Below, one piece after another: positions 1-12,056 of a stretch of DNA of 64,000 nt. How positions within the stretch are numbered: the first letter of the stretch is position 1; every line of letters starts with the position of its first letter. This stretch comes from Spirometra erinaceieuropaei. Its lineage: Eukaryota; Platyhelminthes; Cestoda; Diphyllobothriidea; Diphyllobothriidae. A model generated the notes under the pieces. The model searched no databases. It saw nothing but the letters and a program-made list of their open reading frames with translations, and was not told the DNA's origin. The DNA lies in assembly GCA_902702965.1 (NCBI GenBank), contig CACRXP010000169.1, positions 452,401 to 516,400 on the forward strand, given 5' to 3'. Position numbers and translations under genes: made by a program.

Positions 1-344
1 CCTAGTACTTAAAGAGAATATAATTTGCTCAACCCTTTCCAGTTTTCAGATGATAATGTATTTTCTACAAAAAGTAAAAGTGAATGGATTTGTTAGATTA
101 TTTTGAAACCGCCTTTTTCGAAAGACGAAACACATATAAGATCTTTAATGTTTCATACTAAACAACTGTTGAAATGTGTGCTCATGCATAATCGACCTTG
201 CCGAGGCTGGTTAATTATAGTTATATGAATGCAATTTCTTCCTGATTTCTGTCTGTGCTTTAAAAGCCTCAAATTGACCTGAAATAGTGATTAAAGAGCC
301 GAGATTCTCTAGTAATTTCTACCGTTTGGGACACATGAAATACA
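1..344. other. AT-rich intergenic DNA
   Basis: I see no gene, RNA or recognisable repeat here. It is the left flank of the first foldback element. Confidence 0.5.
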
Positions 345-346
345 TA

Positions 347-1330
347 CAGTAGATGTGCTAACTCATGAAATGTCAACCAAAATTTCGAAATGCGTTCTCG
401 TTTCGAAAAGATAAATTAAGTAGTGTTGTAAAACTAATCATGATGCAGCATAAATCTATAATGATCCAGTTACCTCAGGGTGTTGGTTTTCGAAAGAACT
501 TATTTTCGGCTGCATGCAAGATCTACACTCTGCAAAAAATGACTACTTAATTAGAATGCAATTTTCTCATTGATTTTCGATGCCCTTGAAAATTCAATTA
601 TATTTCATGGAAAACATGCATAAAAATATTTATTCTTTTACTTATTCGGTAGAAAATCACGTCTTCTTCCAATTTCATACTCAAAAGAAGACTATCATGC
701 GGTTTTAAAAAACCTTTCTAATTCCCGAATAATTTTGAACCCGACCTGCTGTTACACTTGCATTCAGGTTTCCAAAACTACAAGTTGTATATTTTCCGTG
801 TACGGAAAGCCATGCATTTCTCTACGGTGTTAAGAGGCGACCATATGAGGTTTATAAAATTAAGCAGTGGATTTGAGCAGTATTGTTCACTTTACAAGCC
901 ACATTCGTAAATGCAGATACATGACGTTTCATGAACGGCCATTTATTAAAAAATCTCACAATTATAAACTTTTTAAACCGAATTATACCCTTTTTGAGTA
1001 GGAAATTGGAAGAAGACGTGATTTTCTATCGAATAAGTAAAAGAATGAATATTTTTATGCATGTTTCCATGAAATATAATTGAATTTTCAAGGGCATCTA
1101 AAATCAATGAGAAAATTGAATACTAATTAAGTAGTCATTTTTTGCAGAGTGTAGATCTTGCATGCAGCCGAAAATAAGTTCTTTCGAAAACTAACACCCT
1201 GAGGTAACTGGATCATTATAGATTTATGCTGCATCATGATTAGTTTTACAACACTACTTAATTTATCTTTTCGAAACGAGAACGCATTTCGAAATTTTGT
1301 TTGACATTTCATGGATTAGTACATCTACTG
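347..1330. mobile_element. Foldback element, subfamily I, full copy
   Basis: The two ends are inverted copies: CAGTAGATGTGCTAACTCAT at the left, and its near-perfect reverse complement ending CATCTACTG at the right. TA lies on each side (345-346 and 1331-1332). The arms run to about 720 and from about 957, and they stay so similar that a 61-codon frame at 365-550 (plus) reappears at 1127-1312 (minus) with only a few changes. Those frames are by-products of the inverted repeat, not genes. The middle of about 230 bp is not palindromic but is shared with the other copies. No transposase is present, so the element is non-autonomous. TA targets and CAGT ends fit a Tc1/mariner-like mobiliser, which is inference. 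Confidence 0.92.
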
Positions 1331-1439
1331 TAATATACTCAGACATCCATATAGGTTGCCTAGTATCGTTGAAACATATATAGTTATTTTAATATTGTTC
1401 TTTAGCACATATCCGGATTTCCTTAGAATGATGCTATAG

Positions 1440-1625
1440 GACGGTTTCATGTTGATTTTTGTAAAGAATAACAGATTGTACACCTTGAAGAAGGGGACAC
1501 GATCGTTGGCACAAGAGCTTTATTAGCCTGACGTTTCGGATTCCTGCTCGAATCCATCATCAGAAATAACAGCCGATACGGGTGATTCACGCATAAGCAT
1601 AGCTGTACATTGGAAGTGTGAGAGC
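1440..1625 (-). mobile_element. PLE 3' end with hammerhead-like core
   Basis: On the minus strand this matches the 3' regions at 58690-58905 and 61353-61560: a leader, then CTGATGATGGATTC, a GAAACGTC block, AATAAAG, and a tail with GATCGTGTC and GAAG. Only the non-coding 3' part survives; no coding sequence joins it. The 60-codon frame at 1447-1629 is an artefact of the repeat. It is assigned to a Penelope-like element because the copy near 58.9 kb continues into a PLE-type C-terminus. Confidence 0.8.
1530..1563 (-). ncRNA. Hammerhead-ribozyme-like core, copy 1
   Basis: On the minus strand: CTGATGA (1557-1563), one extra T, a perfect 6-bp helix II (1550-1555 with 1538-1543) closed by a six-base loop, GAAAC (1533-1537), then GTC (1530-1532). 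This is the conserved catalytic core of a hammerhead, with helix III reduced to the two pairs allowed by AC and GU. Very short helix III is known for hammerheads in Penelope-like elements. Helix I is less clear: AATAAAGC downstream can pair with GCTGTTATT upstream across a bulge and an internal loop. Self-cleavage is not shown. Confidence 0.68.
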
Positions 1626-1835
1626 ACAATTATGTTTACTGCTACTTAAAGTCAGCTAGCAGGCCTGTTGCGCTGAGATAAAATTAGCACCTTAATAATA
1701 ACCATCTGTAGATAGCGGCTTATGCAACGGTATTCAGCACAAAGTTCTTGGTTAATGAGAGTGCTGGTAAAAAATTCGTTTTTAACAAATCACACAGAGT
1801 CTTTAAGGGGCAAATCACAGTAAACTAAACCATCG

Positions 1836-2803
1836 TCACAGAAAACCGACGGCTCGAAATGTAGAGGTGGAGACCGTCTCATTAGGGTGGTACGAATGGC
1901 ACAACGCGTGAATAGTGTTCAGCAACTTGTTATGATTGCTGGGTAGAATATGAGTCAGAAGGGGTCCATAATCTCTGTCAACTATAGGTCTGGGAGTGGT
2001 TTGAAATTCCCTAGAAGCCTATATCAGAGTAGAGATCACATCTGTGTACCTTAGGTAGTATATTCGTATTTCCTGCGCAGTTAACATCTCAAGCACAACT
2101 TTAACGGCGCTTGTACCCACGCGGAAGAAATTCGCAGGTTTTTCTGACGAGCTGACATATGATCAGTAGGGTTTTCAAAGGCCTCGCCTATTATTCTTAC
2201 CAAATATACTGAATAAACTGAAGGGACCGCCAGCAATATCCATGTATTATGGATGGCACATACATCAGTTGTAAGCGTGAGGATTGAGATTTCATCTGTC
2301 ATTTGGGCGCGAAATCGGGGCAATTTTCTAAGAACATGAATTTCTAAAATCAGGTTCTGAAATCTATTCAAAAATATGTTTTGTATACATATCAGCTTTA
2401 AAAAAATATACGAGTGGTTCTCGTATCTCCTTCCTTCAGTAAGTTCGAAGGCCAAAATTATGCATCCCAAATAATACCAGGTAAGACGCAAACGGAGAAC
2501 CTCAGTAACTACAGTCGGCTTTTGGCGTAGCTGAATAGTCGCAACAAGTGTCCGATTCCTAGTCATAAACCACGCCAGCACACCAGGAAGAGCCTTCCAG
2601 TCGCTCGTGTGTTCGAAGAAATGTAGGTCCTTAAGGGGTGCGTACAGGAAGACAGCCATGTCAAGTAAGTAGGACAGACTTGCGTGACTGCTGAGATACA
2701 GGGAGTGGACACTCACCCAGACGGCCAGTTTGTGAAATAGAAACCCCTTTCTGCACATAACACGAACAACGAGTGACAGCCAGGGGAGGATTCTAAGAGC
2801 CAC
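1836..2803 (-). pseudogene. Rhodopsin-like GPCR, probable pseudogene
   Basis: The frame 2081-2803 is open for 240 codons, well beyond what chance gives in DNA of this composition. It reads like a class A receptor of flatworm style. A hydrophobic TM1 containing ILPWLSLVV is followed by SLYLSSHASLSYLLD, the usual TM2 pattern ending in Asp. Next comes WFMTRNRTLVATIQLRQKP, matching the Arg-Asn block at the end of TM3 in many flatworm orphan receptors. Then there are hydrophobic segments for TM4 and TM5, and a TM6-like stretch with WILLAVPSVYSVYLV. After the stop at 2081, another frame (1836-1958) gives LLNTIHALCHS and STSTFRAV, resembling TM7 and its FR end. Against function: the TM3 cysteine is missing, TM7 is out of frame, stops lie just upstream, and the frame opens on GTG rather than ATG. 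Receptor identity is inference from motifs. Confidence 0.5.
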
Positions 2804-3254
2804 CCCTCATCTCCTCACTGTTTATCAGTATTTGTCTCCACTGCATACAAAGATGGGTCCACGACCTGGTAAAGGGAGTTGGACATTAAATCTTTTCGAA
2901 ACCAAGGCGTTCCGCTTCACGCGTCATACTTCATGCAGATAAGTACTGTGTGGAGATGCCAGAAGTCAGCAGGTGATCTGGGCGTCTCTAAGCCAAGCGA
3001 AATTTGCATAACGTCGTAGTAACCGACAGTTTCGGACAGCCCGAGACCTCTCTCCTCAAAAGAGATGTGCCTCAAACAAGAGCATCAGCATTGCTGTAGG
3101 GATCCGCGCCAATTTATGAGGTTCGCACACCAACAAACTAAGGTCACACAAAGTTACTGGAATAAGAAAGGCATTTTCGTGATGCATCGGATCCAGACTT
3201 AAGCCGATCACCTAAGGCAGAAACACAATAATGCAGCGCATGGAAGGAGGTGTA
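2804..3254. other. No feature seen
   Basis: Unique-looking sequence upstream of the receptor remnant. Stops in all frames prevent extension of the receptor N-terminus. Confidence 0.4.
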
Positions 3255-3590
3255 GTATGCATATGCATATACAGGATATAGACGTTACGCAACCACACAA
3301 ATGGTACAGCTGGGAGCTCCCACATTCATTGCAGACAAACTTGCTTCCTGCGACAATGATCTTGACATCCGCAGGTGGCCGAACTCGCACTAACAGTGGC
3401 GAAGAATGACAACAACGCTACGGGACCCGGCCACAATTTCAAGCGCAATTAGACCAAAATCTTCGCGAGGTAGGTGACAAACACGGGATTCGCGGGAGAG
3501 GTGGATCCTGCTTCCCCTATCCCTGTGCGTCAGTATTCGTCCATATCTAGTGAACATACTTTGCCTGGACAAAGTTATTTGATACTCAGT
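3255..3590. repeat. Dispersed repeat family C, copy 1
   Basis: It shares an ordered series of blocks with 21700-22030: GCTCCCACATTC, GCCGAACTC, GGGACC, CAAG, and CCCTGTG followed by a TATTCGT/TTTCGT block. Spacing is similar. Short open frames here on both strands have no recognisable product. The class is unknown; it could be an old SINE or a DNA-element remnant. Confidence 0.5.
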
Positions 3591-4857
3591 CATCCGAAAG
3601 TTCAGAGGAACAAAATTCCTTTCCTCCGATCTCCTTTTCCAAAACTGTCTTCTAGAGATTTCCTTTGCGTGTATATCAGGAATTAATGCGATTTCTGTGC
3701 AATTTTCGCAAATTCGTGTCCACTAAGAGGATTGTAAGGGAAATACAACACAGTGGAGCTGATGTGGATAGGTGGTTCAATGGCATCAGTTAGGAAGCTG
3801 CTTAACTAGGGAACGTTTACTCGGCAAGATCCAAACTAGACCGAGAGAACCGACCTTTCAGTTTAGGATTTTATTACAACAGTCGCCATGTCAGCTCTAA
3901 ATGTCGCGACCTATGTGCTTCTGCATAACCGTCGGCCGCAAAATGTTTTATTTCAATCTTCCTACTATTTCAAACGCAAATTGTCTGAGTCACGCACCAA
4001 AGTCAGTAATTTGAGGAGATTTTTCTAAGGAGAGGGGGACACCTATTGCCTTTTCGTTCGCACCAATTACAATGTCGTATTAACTCCCTAAAGTACACCA
4101 GGGAGGCATTCCGTTACATGGAACATGTAGGACGTATCGAACGAAAGAAGGACGGCCGAAGGGTAAACTGTTCGGAGGAACTGAAATGAAGCAGAACTGT
4201 GATCTGCTGTTGCGGGTTCTCTGTAAGTATTCAGTTCAATACATTACATTTAACCTTCGCATGCGGACACTATCCAAATGAGATTCGCAAAAAGTGTGTG
4301 CATAAATTTGTTTATGGTAAGTTGATGTTTAATGTTAGTCCTTATTCTTCAGCGTAGCATGGCGGCACTCAACATCATAAGTAGGTGTATGGGAAAAAGG
4401 TAAATAAAGGCTCTTGCCTACACTTTGGCCTGGAAACAAGCAAGTGAGATTCACTACACACTTTTAAAATCAAAAAGCGAAGGGAATTTGTAGCAGATAC
4501 ATCGTGAACCGCAGCCAATTTTCATGGAACACAATCAATCTACAGCCTCATGCCGAGCGAGAGTGACGAATTACTGATCCACCCTGGTTGCATGCCGTTC
4601 GGGTGGGGGATGGGACATAGACCGACGAGGGGCGAAGTTAATTCCGAAAAGCTAACTCGCATCTACTTATTCTGCCGGCTCACTGCTTTCAGTATTAACG
4701 AAGATGTAGGCTGTACTCGTGCGGAATGATTCGTATGTCGCGCTTGAACACCTTATAAGGGTTCCACAAATTTTTACACTTGCCAACACTCAAAACCGTC
4801 TTTTGTTCGACTTCGGAAAAAAGGACCACGCACCTTTAGTAGTCACAGGATGATGAT
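3591..4857. other. No feature seen
   Basis: About 1.3 kb without a recognisable gene or repeat. Confidence 0.4.
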
Positions 4858-5640
4858 CTAATCATTGTGCCCATCGAGCAATGGACGGGCGGAAGGCGCC
4901 CCGCGGTTATGCGTTCTCTGCGGGTGGCGCACACTGTCGTCGCCTTCGACGCCAAAAAACGACACCACCACTGCTGCGGGGGCAGAGGCACATCGGACGT
5001 GCGTAGGCGGGAGGGTGGTGGTCCGAGAGATGTGGGCTGCGTGTGCAGGACCATTGTGTTTCGTGCTGTAGAAACGCGTGACTATGGGGTTGTGCAGGGT
5101 ACTCCCCCGCACGGCAGACTGTGAATCATTGACGGCCTCGCATTTCGTCTGTTTATCTGCACATACTCCCTTTCTCTCGCTCCTCCTGATACACCCGACA
5201 CCTTTACTGTCGTTGCTGCCACTGCTGATGCTGGCACCACCACCACCAGCACCACAGTTACTGCTACAGGGGAGGCGCGGGTATGGAATCCGTCACCAAA
5301 GCCTCGGGGGCGCGAAGGAGGAAGAAAAACGGAAAGGAGGCCAGCGGGTGGTCGCATTGCACGCGCGCAGCGGTCGTGTGAAGGCTAACAAAACAGACAT
5401 TCACACTATTCCACTTCCTTCTTACTAGGGGCTGACTACGCCCCCCCCCTTCCCCCAATGAACACAGGAGCACACGCGTGCGCATGACAGAAATTACCCT
5501 CTGTGATTGACAGCTATCGGGCTGGATGCACTGTCCAGCGGGTGCGTGTGCGATTAAGCTGTCGGCAGAGCGAAGATGAAGGTGGCGTAGTCCCGCGCCA
5601 ATTAGTAGCTGATAAGCATGCTTGTTGTCATCCCTCATCC
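4858..5640. other. GC- and CpG-rich island
   Basis: Much richer in GC and CpG than its flanks, with CAC/ACC runs (5232-5255) and a C-tract at 5438-5457; another C-tract lies at 5782-5796. Several overlapping frames of 70-124 codons on both strands are expected from the low stop density and show no domain. Possibilities are an old GC-rich transposon, a promoter-proximal region, or simple compositional drift. Confidence 0.45.
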
Positions 5641-5796
5641 GTCTGCCATAATTTCTCCACTTTCGTTGCTTCAGCTGCCGTCATTGGAGGCTTTTGGAGT
5701 TATCGCAGTTTGCTTCTCGCAATAACGAAAGCGACAACTGTTCCAGATGGGATTTAAAGGCTCACTGATCCTCACATTCTCTCCCCCCCCCCCCCA

Positions 5797-8700
5797 TCCG
5801 CCCAGCCTACACATCATTTTTACAATCCTTTGCGTGGATCACGGGACAAGCTAAACCTGTCAGGAAACAAGTGGGCAGAAAGTGCATAGGTAAGGTGAAA
5901 TTGCAATTAGAATCTCGAGCTTTAATGACAGGGGTGATAAACAGCACATTGCGCGCTTAACTCTTGAGACTTTGCTTTGGCAACAACGATGAGAGCTCAG
6001 CGGCCCACTTGGCGAGATGCTTGACAATGACAAAATAGATCACGCGAAAGCTATGGCTTGGTCAGATGTAGCCTCATCGGTCGCATTTGCTCCAAGAAGT
6101 TGCCGGGTTTGAAGTGGTCAGCAGTTCGTAAGGCTGAATTCTGACTTTAAAAACTATTTAACCAACTAACAATTTCAGGGTGAGATTGTCAACTTTCTTT
6201 GTGCTGTCGGTTTAATCCAAGCACGCATCACAAAGAACCATACAGAGGGCAACAGCGTTCTCTGGTCTCATCTTATTTCAGGACGCAGTACAGACGTCTT
6301 GTTTTGCCTTAAGGCTCCGAGTCCATACTCCTTACAGGGAGCTACATGAAGACAAACAGGTCAGTAATCAGGACGTATTACTGGCGACGCCAGGGAAACT
6401 GGGAAGGTCAGTTCTGATTTTATCCCAGCGGGCAGCCGGTCGTGATCCAAATGAAGTCTGGAAGGACCCGAGAGGCAATTGAGCCCATGCTTATGCTTCG
6501 GGTCATAAGGTCTAGGGCGCATCTCCTTTGATTACTCGTTTGCATTTCGCAACATACTGACATGAAAAGAATTGGCTAGAATACAGTATCACCTATAGGA
6601 TATTTTAAATTTTCTATTTTGTGTTTGCCGCATGCTGTGGATAGAAAGTACTTTTTGCATGACGAGGTAATATAGTCAAGTTACTATGCGCTGTCTCAAT
6701 AATGCGGATGAAGATTTTATTTGTTCCCGAGTCTTCTTCGATGACACCTCAACTCACTTGTAGATCATTAGTCACTGTCTATTTACCTTGTAAATTAGCC
6801 ACTTCTCGGCACTTTGTCTGATTTACAGCTAGCGCGGTATTCAGACTCACGCGAAAGACCAGCCTGTAGATACAGCCTTCCCTTTTTGCGTGTAAACACA
6901 CTAACCTCTGACAACCTCTGTTCGAAGTTCTAAGACAGACGGTGACGCGTAATGTCAGTCAGGTAACCCGCGAGTGAATTTTGTTCAGCCCACACTTTCA
7001 AACAACAGTTAGGACTGATACTTACTCCGTTGCAAGCAAGAAATGACCATCACTGACCATGACAAAGCGAATTTGCGACAAGACTGGAATTAGGACTGAA
7101 TCTGACAACCCCCTGTGAATCCAATCAGCAAAAAATGCCACCTAGGAAACGTGACCAGCCCAAATTCCATACTTTTACTTGAATTCAGTTAAGTTTTAAG
7201 GAACAAACAAAAAGAGCCATTCTTTTAGAACAATTAGTTAATGTTACAGTGGCGAACACAAATCAACTTATTATTTTTGTACCACTCAGCCAGAAAGGGA
7301 AGTTGCTTTGATGGCTGGCTAACACAGCCAGAGGACTTTACTCCCTAAATGGCAACCACGAAGTACTCTTAAGGAAAACTGTAACACAGAAGGGTTTGTT
7401 GTCAGAAATATTTACGGAAGTCTGAGGAATTATCGCTGAAAAGGAAATCTGTTTCCTTGAATCACACTTACAAGAAGATGCACCAGGGGCACTAGCCAGA
7501 GGGTAGCTGACTCAGACCTTGCCTGCTGCCAGCATCCAGGTATTGTTATCCACAACCCCGGTTCTACGACCGGAATGCGCTGACAAGCTGCCGACTCAGA
7601 CGACCCCCACGTGCATTTGCTTCTTAATCTGCTCCTGAAAAATAGGCCATACTGGTTTATCGAGCCCACATCTGCTTAGGAGGATGGGAAAACAAAATTC
7701 AGCTTGACTAGCGGAAGACGAGACGAAGACGGTCAACAGGTCAGTCTTTGGTCGCCTGGCAGACACAGGACACCGCATGGACGCAAATGAGGTCCTTCGG
7801 ACAGTCAACAGAGTCAAATCTGGCGATCCTACGTTTTTGACGAATTATCCTTAGCTCTGTACAGTAATAAAAATTAGGGTAAAACGGTGAAATTTAAAAC
7901 TGCTAATGCACAGTAGTTATGAGGGTGAGGGCGCTCGAAAATGTCGGCCCTGTCAGAGGCCTATGCAGAAGGGGGAGTGTGTCTGACAGTGAACTGTGCT
8001 GAAGTTTCGTCACGGTGGCGCGATGTGGCAGGATGTGAGAACGTACATGCTGGGCTCATCTTGGTCCAGGATAGTTTGAGGGATTGCATGCCTGTTCTCT
8101 GCCAGCACAATGTTGGGTTGGCTAACCGTACGTTCGTCGGACTTGGTTTCTTTATTGTTTATACAGGCATCATCGCTGAACTTTCAACGCTTCAGAATGT
8201 CATAGAACACCCAGGGTAGTTAATGTCCATTATTTGCAGCGCAGGGGTGGGGCTGCGACTTATCAACCAGATCTTCTGCGCCCAAACTGATGTCGCGCAG
8301 GGATTGTATTTGCGGTGGCCCTCGGTTAGTTGACCGAAGGCCCGAACTTTTTTAAGCCCAGGATAATTCCTCGCAAGTAACTGCTATTTCCTCCACTCCT
8401 TTTCGATGGAGAAGTATTCGAACTAGCCAAACCAAAAGAATTAGTCACCGCTCTTACATAATTCCGTCGAAAATGATTAAATAGCTACGGAGGTCAGAAG
8501 ATACCCTAGGGAAAATGCACTTGCAACCTGCCTTTCTATAGGTTAAGTAACATCTAAGAACAAAGGATTTCGGTTCTGTTAAACGAACAAACTAATTTCT
8601 GAGACAATACCTATATTTTGGGCTCTCTACACACCAAAATTACTAGGGTTTACATCGAAATGCTACTCTTGTAAACTTTCACGGTTATCGAGAGTTATCA

Positions 8701-11700
8701 TACAATGCATGGTACATTTTGAAAGGTCTGCACCAAGGCCAGGCTTAATACTTCAAATTTCGAAATGGAAGGACCTTCGCGTACAAATTTCGTTACGATT
8801 ATTTCCGAAGGAACTTAATTCGAGGTTTATAATAGAGAGAAATCGCAAGATTTCATCTCCCCTATTGCTTTTCGCAAAATGAGTATGGGGACGAATCGGC
8901 CATAATATCATTATTAACAACCATATTTTTCCATACAGACCAAAAAATATGCCAGCAAGGGTCTATCCTTGTTGGAGTTTTTCGCATTTTTATCTGTTTT
9001 GAATATATTACACCCAGTCAATTTTTCAGAATAAGATGAGTCTCAGCATGGTCAAAGTGTGACAGTATTAGATTGCAGTATTAAACAAGACTTGGCAGTT
9101 ATCAAATGCTCTCAAATTTCCCCTAAATATGTATTAAACAGTCAGTATCATAGGTCACAAAATGGCACTGTGCGTGTGCTTTTCTTCAATTATCTTTCTA
9201 ATCTACTGGAAATAAGCAATGCCCAATTAATAGATTCCGTGTCCTTTATTTTTCAGGTGTCTGATAATCTCTGATGGATCACTTGACAAAGTATAAATGA
9301 TTTTTGTCAGTTTCTGCAAGAAAATTTTGCCTACATCCTAAAATGATTTCGACGTCATCAGCCTTGTTTTCTGAATCGCAAATGATGTAGTGACGGGTGG
9401 GAAGCTGACTAGCATTCGTCATAAATCTCAGACGCGCAGGGGAATAGACACGAAATCGTCTCGAAAGCAATCCAAAGCCTCAAAAATTAATCACAACATA
9501 AATTAATATTTACCGTTCTGACAGCAAACAATTTCGCAGTCCCAGTGAAATTTTTGCTTTAGTCCTTATCAGCCAAGCAGTGACACCTACAAAACTCCCT
9601 TGGTTATTCTACCTGAATGATGGGATACCCAGTTTTTCCATATGGGTTGGTATTTTCAAGCATGGGAGGAACTCAATTAAAAAGAATCTGTGAATTGGAA
9701 CTGTGAATTTCCAAGGGCTTTACACGTCCCTATGAGCGCGTTGTTCGAAAGATTTTATATTTTGACATACTTCAATATATTCGAAACACAAATACCTCAA
9801 AAATAACTTAAACATCATTTTCACGCTGACAGGGTCGCCAAAGTTTGAGTTGTTTAATATCCAGTTACTTCCTTTCACGCCCCAAGATGCATCTCAAAAA
9901 CTCACAAGTGCTTTTAAGCAGTTGACGCTTAATTCTAACTGTTTTAAGGTTCAGGCCAAGTCCATCGAGTTCTGCAACCTCACATTAGATCGTAACTATC
10001 AATCGGAGGTTGTTTCTTGTTTTTTTTTCATGTATTCTTGTATGGGCTGACTAGAATTCGCCATTAATTTGAAACCGCGGCTGTAGATCGTTATTTGAAT
10101 TGCCTCATCCGCCTGATTGTGCGCGTTGCAGATAGGAGGGGATTTTGAATTTGGTCGGTTCATACAAATGCCGGTTATTATGTTACTCATATTTCACTGT
10201 CTTTACTCGGCTTTTCGGCGAGACCTTCGGGACAAAATATTTGCGCAAGACTGTACCACTCATGTTGTCCACAGAAAAAGGTCTACTAAACGCATAAAAC
10301 ATTAATCTTCTTCCAGCTAGGTTCTACCGCCAGTACATGCGAACAAGCCTTTGGCTACTCGGTTTACGAACTAATGGGGTCATGCGTCTTGGTAATGTTG
10401 CAGGCGTCTGTCATTCCTCACCCCTCTCTCCTACTGCCTCGGCTTCCAACATTCTGTCATTTTAAGACCGCTTTGATAGACAGCAACTAGCATCTGTCCG
10501 AAGGTCCAGCAACAGGTGGTGGCCGGATTCACCCGAGGTAGGTGTCTTTGCTAAAAAGGCCTCTATTGTTGATTTTGGTACCACTTATCTTCCTATCATT
10601 ACGCAGCCAACATAGTTTTTGACTGTCGTAAAAAAGTGACGTTTCTGGGATTGAAAAGCGGGTTGTATCTCCTTAAGTAGCATGTGGCTAAATCTCGAGA
10701 AGATAGTGGCCTGAAATATTGCGGTGTTTGACCATATCACGCGTTTGCATAGCAGTAAGTTTTGCGAACCTGTGAAGAGTCCGAGACCCATGTTAAGGGC
10801 CAACCCTTATAGAGCGGACCCGACTTCGCAAAAATGTCATGGGTCAGACCTGTAATTCCTTGTCATCATCTTCTTCTTTTCAAGTAGGCCTTTTTCCTCT
10901 ATATAGTTTGGGCTGAACCGTGATTGATTTCTTTGACTATGAACTTTTTGTAAGCCCTTCTATCATTCCTCCTATGTTTTCTTTTCATTTTTTGCTGGTA
11001 TTGATTTTAATAAACGCAAGATGATCTGCATTCACAATCTAACGTGACCGCTGAATGCCCTTCTACTTTAGTCAGGAGCCCAAAATGGCTGCTTTACATT
11101 AACCCAAAAATAACTGTTCCAGTACCCCAGGGCTTTAGCAGTAATTTTGGCTATTTGCTGATCACTAATAACTCTGCGCCGTCTGGTCATATACTTCCCC
11201 ATTCGGCAATCGGGTCAGAGGGATAGACGTCCTCTCAGCGGTGGCTTGAAATATTTCCAATAGGAGCGGACAGAATAGGATTCAACAGCAACGGCAGAGG
11301 GAAGAACCCACTAACTATCTGGATCCGGGTTGAAACTTAGAGGCACTGAAGTCTGGATTTGGGGCAAGAATGGCTGATCACGGCACGTAAACGGTAAACG
11401 GCCGTTAAAAACCTTGCCGTCCTTACTGGAGGCAGTTTTGAAGCATCAAAGTGAAAATTTTCCTGTTGAACTGAGAAGTAAAAGTCCATAGTTAATCTTT
11501 AAACCACTCCTACTGTTCTAGTAGGGGTGAATATAATGACTTATTTTCGACTCCCTGCCCAAAGTACGAGAGGTAATGGACGGCGAGGCTGAATTATTCT
11601 CCATGTTTTTTTAAAAACAGAAACAAGCTAGTGGGAGCTTGTTCAATCTGTTCATGAAGGGAAGGCTTTATGGAGTTGCCGTTGGAATTTTCCTGTTAGT

Positions 11701-12056
11701 CTTCGGCTTATGACCGTGTGCTCTCTGGACTCGCTCTCTAGTTTTGAGCAACTCAAAAATTTGATAGTGGTAAACTGTCATCTAACATCAAAATACAGTT
11801 TAGGCTGGTGCTTAGGGTCCAAAAGCCGTCCTTCCCTTTCCTTCACAAGTGCAACTTTGAAGGCATTCGTGGAAAGAACCTCCAGGCTTTGCAGTCATCC
11901 AGAAGTTCTGGTGTTCTCTCTAATATGACTATTTGCGGCTGAATTAGCTGTTTAATTTTAATGCTGATTTTTTGGAGGAAGGAAAGTGTAAGCAATAACA
12001 GTGGCCCGAAAAAAAACAAAGCAAGTAATTGCGAATGAAGCCAGTCTATAAAATTA
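5797..12056. other. Long intergenic stretch, no supported gene
   Basis: About 6.3 kb in which no frame exceeds chance length and no repeat family found elsewhere in the window is recognised. A small hairpin (CGGTTAGTTGACCG) lies near 8323-8336. I cannot exclude short exons. Confidence 0.4.

Noticed and set aside
365..1312. Two nearly identical 61-codon frames on opposite strands as a duplicated gene
   Set aside because: They are the two arms of one inverted-repeat element, and the same mirror pattern recurs in other copies without frame conservation.
2081..2803. Intact functional receptor gene
   Set aside because: Stops just upstream, a non-ATG opening codon, the missing TM3 cysteine and an out-of-frame TM7 make a pseudogene the better reading.
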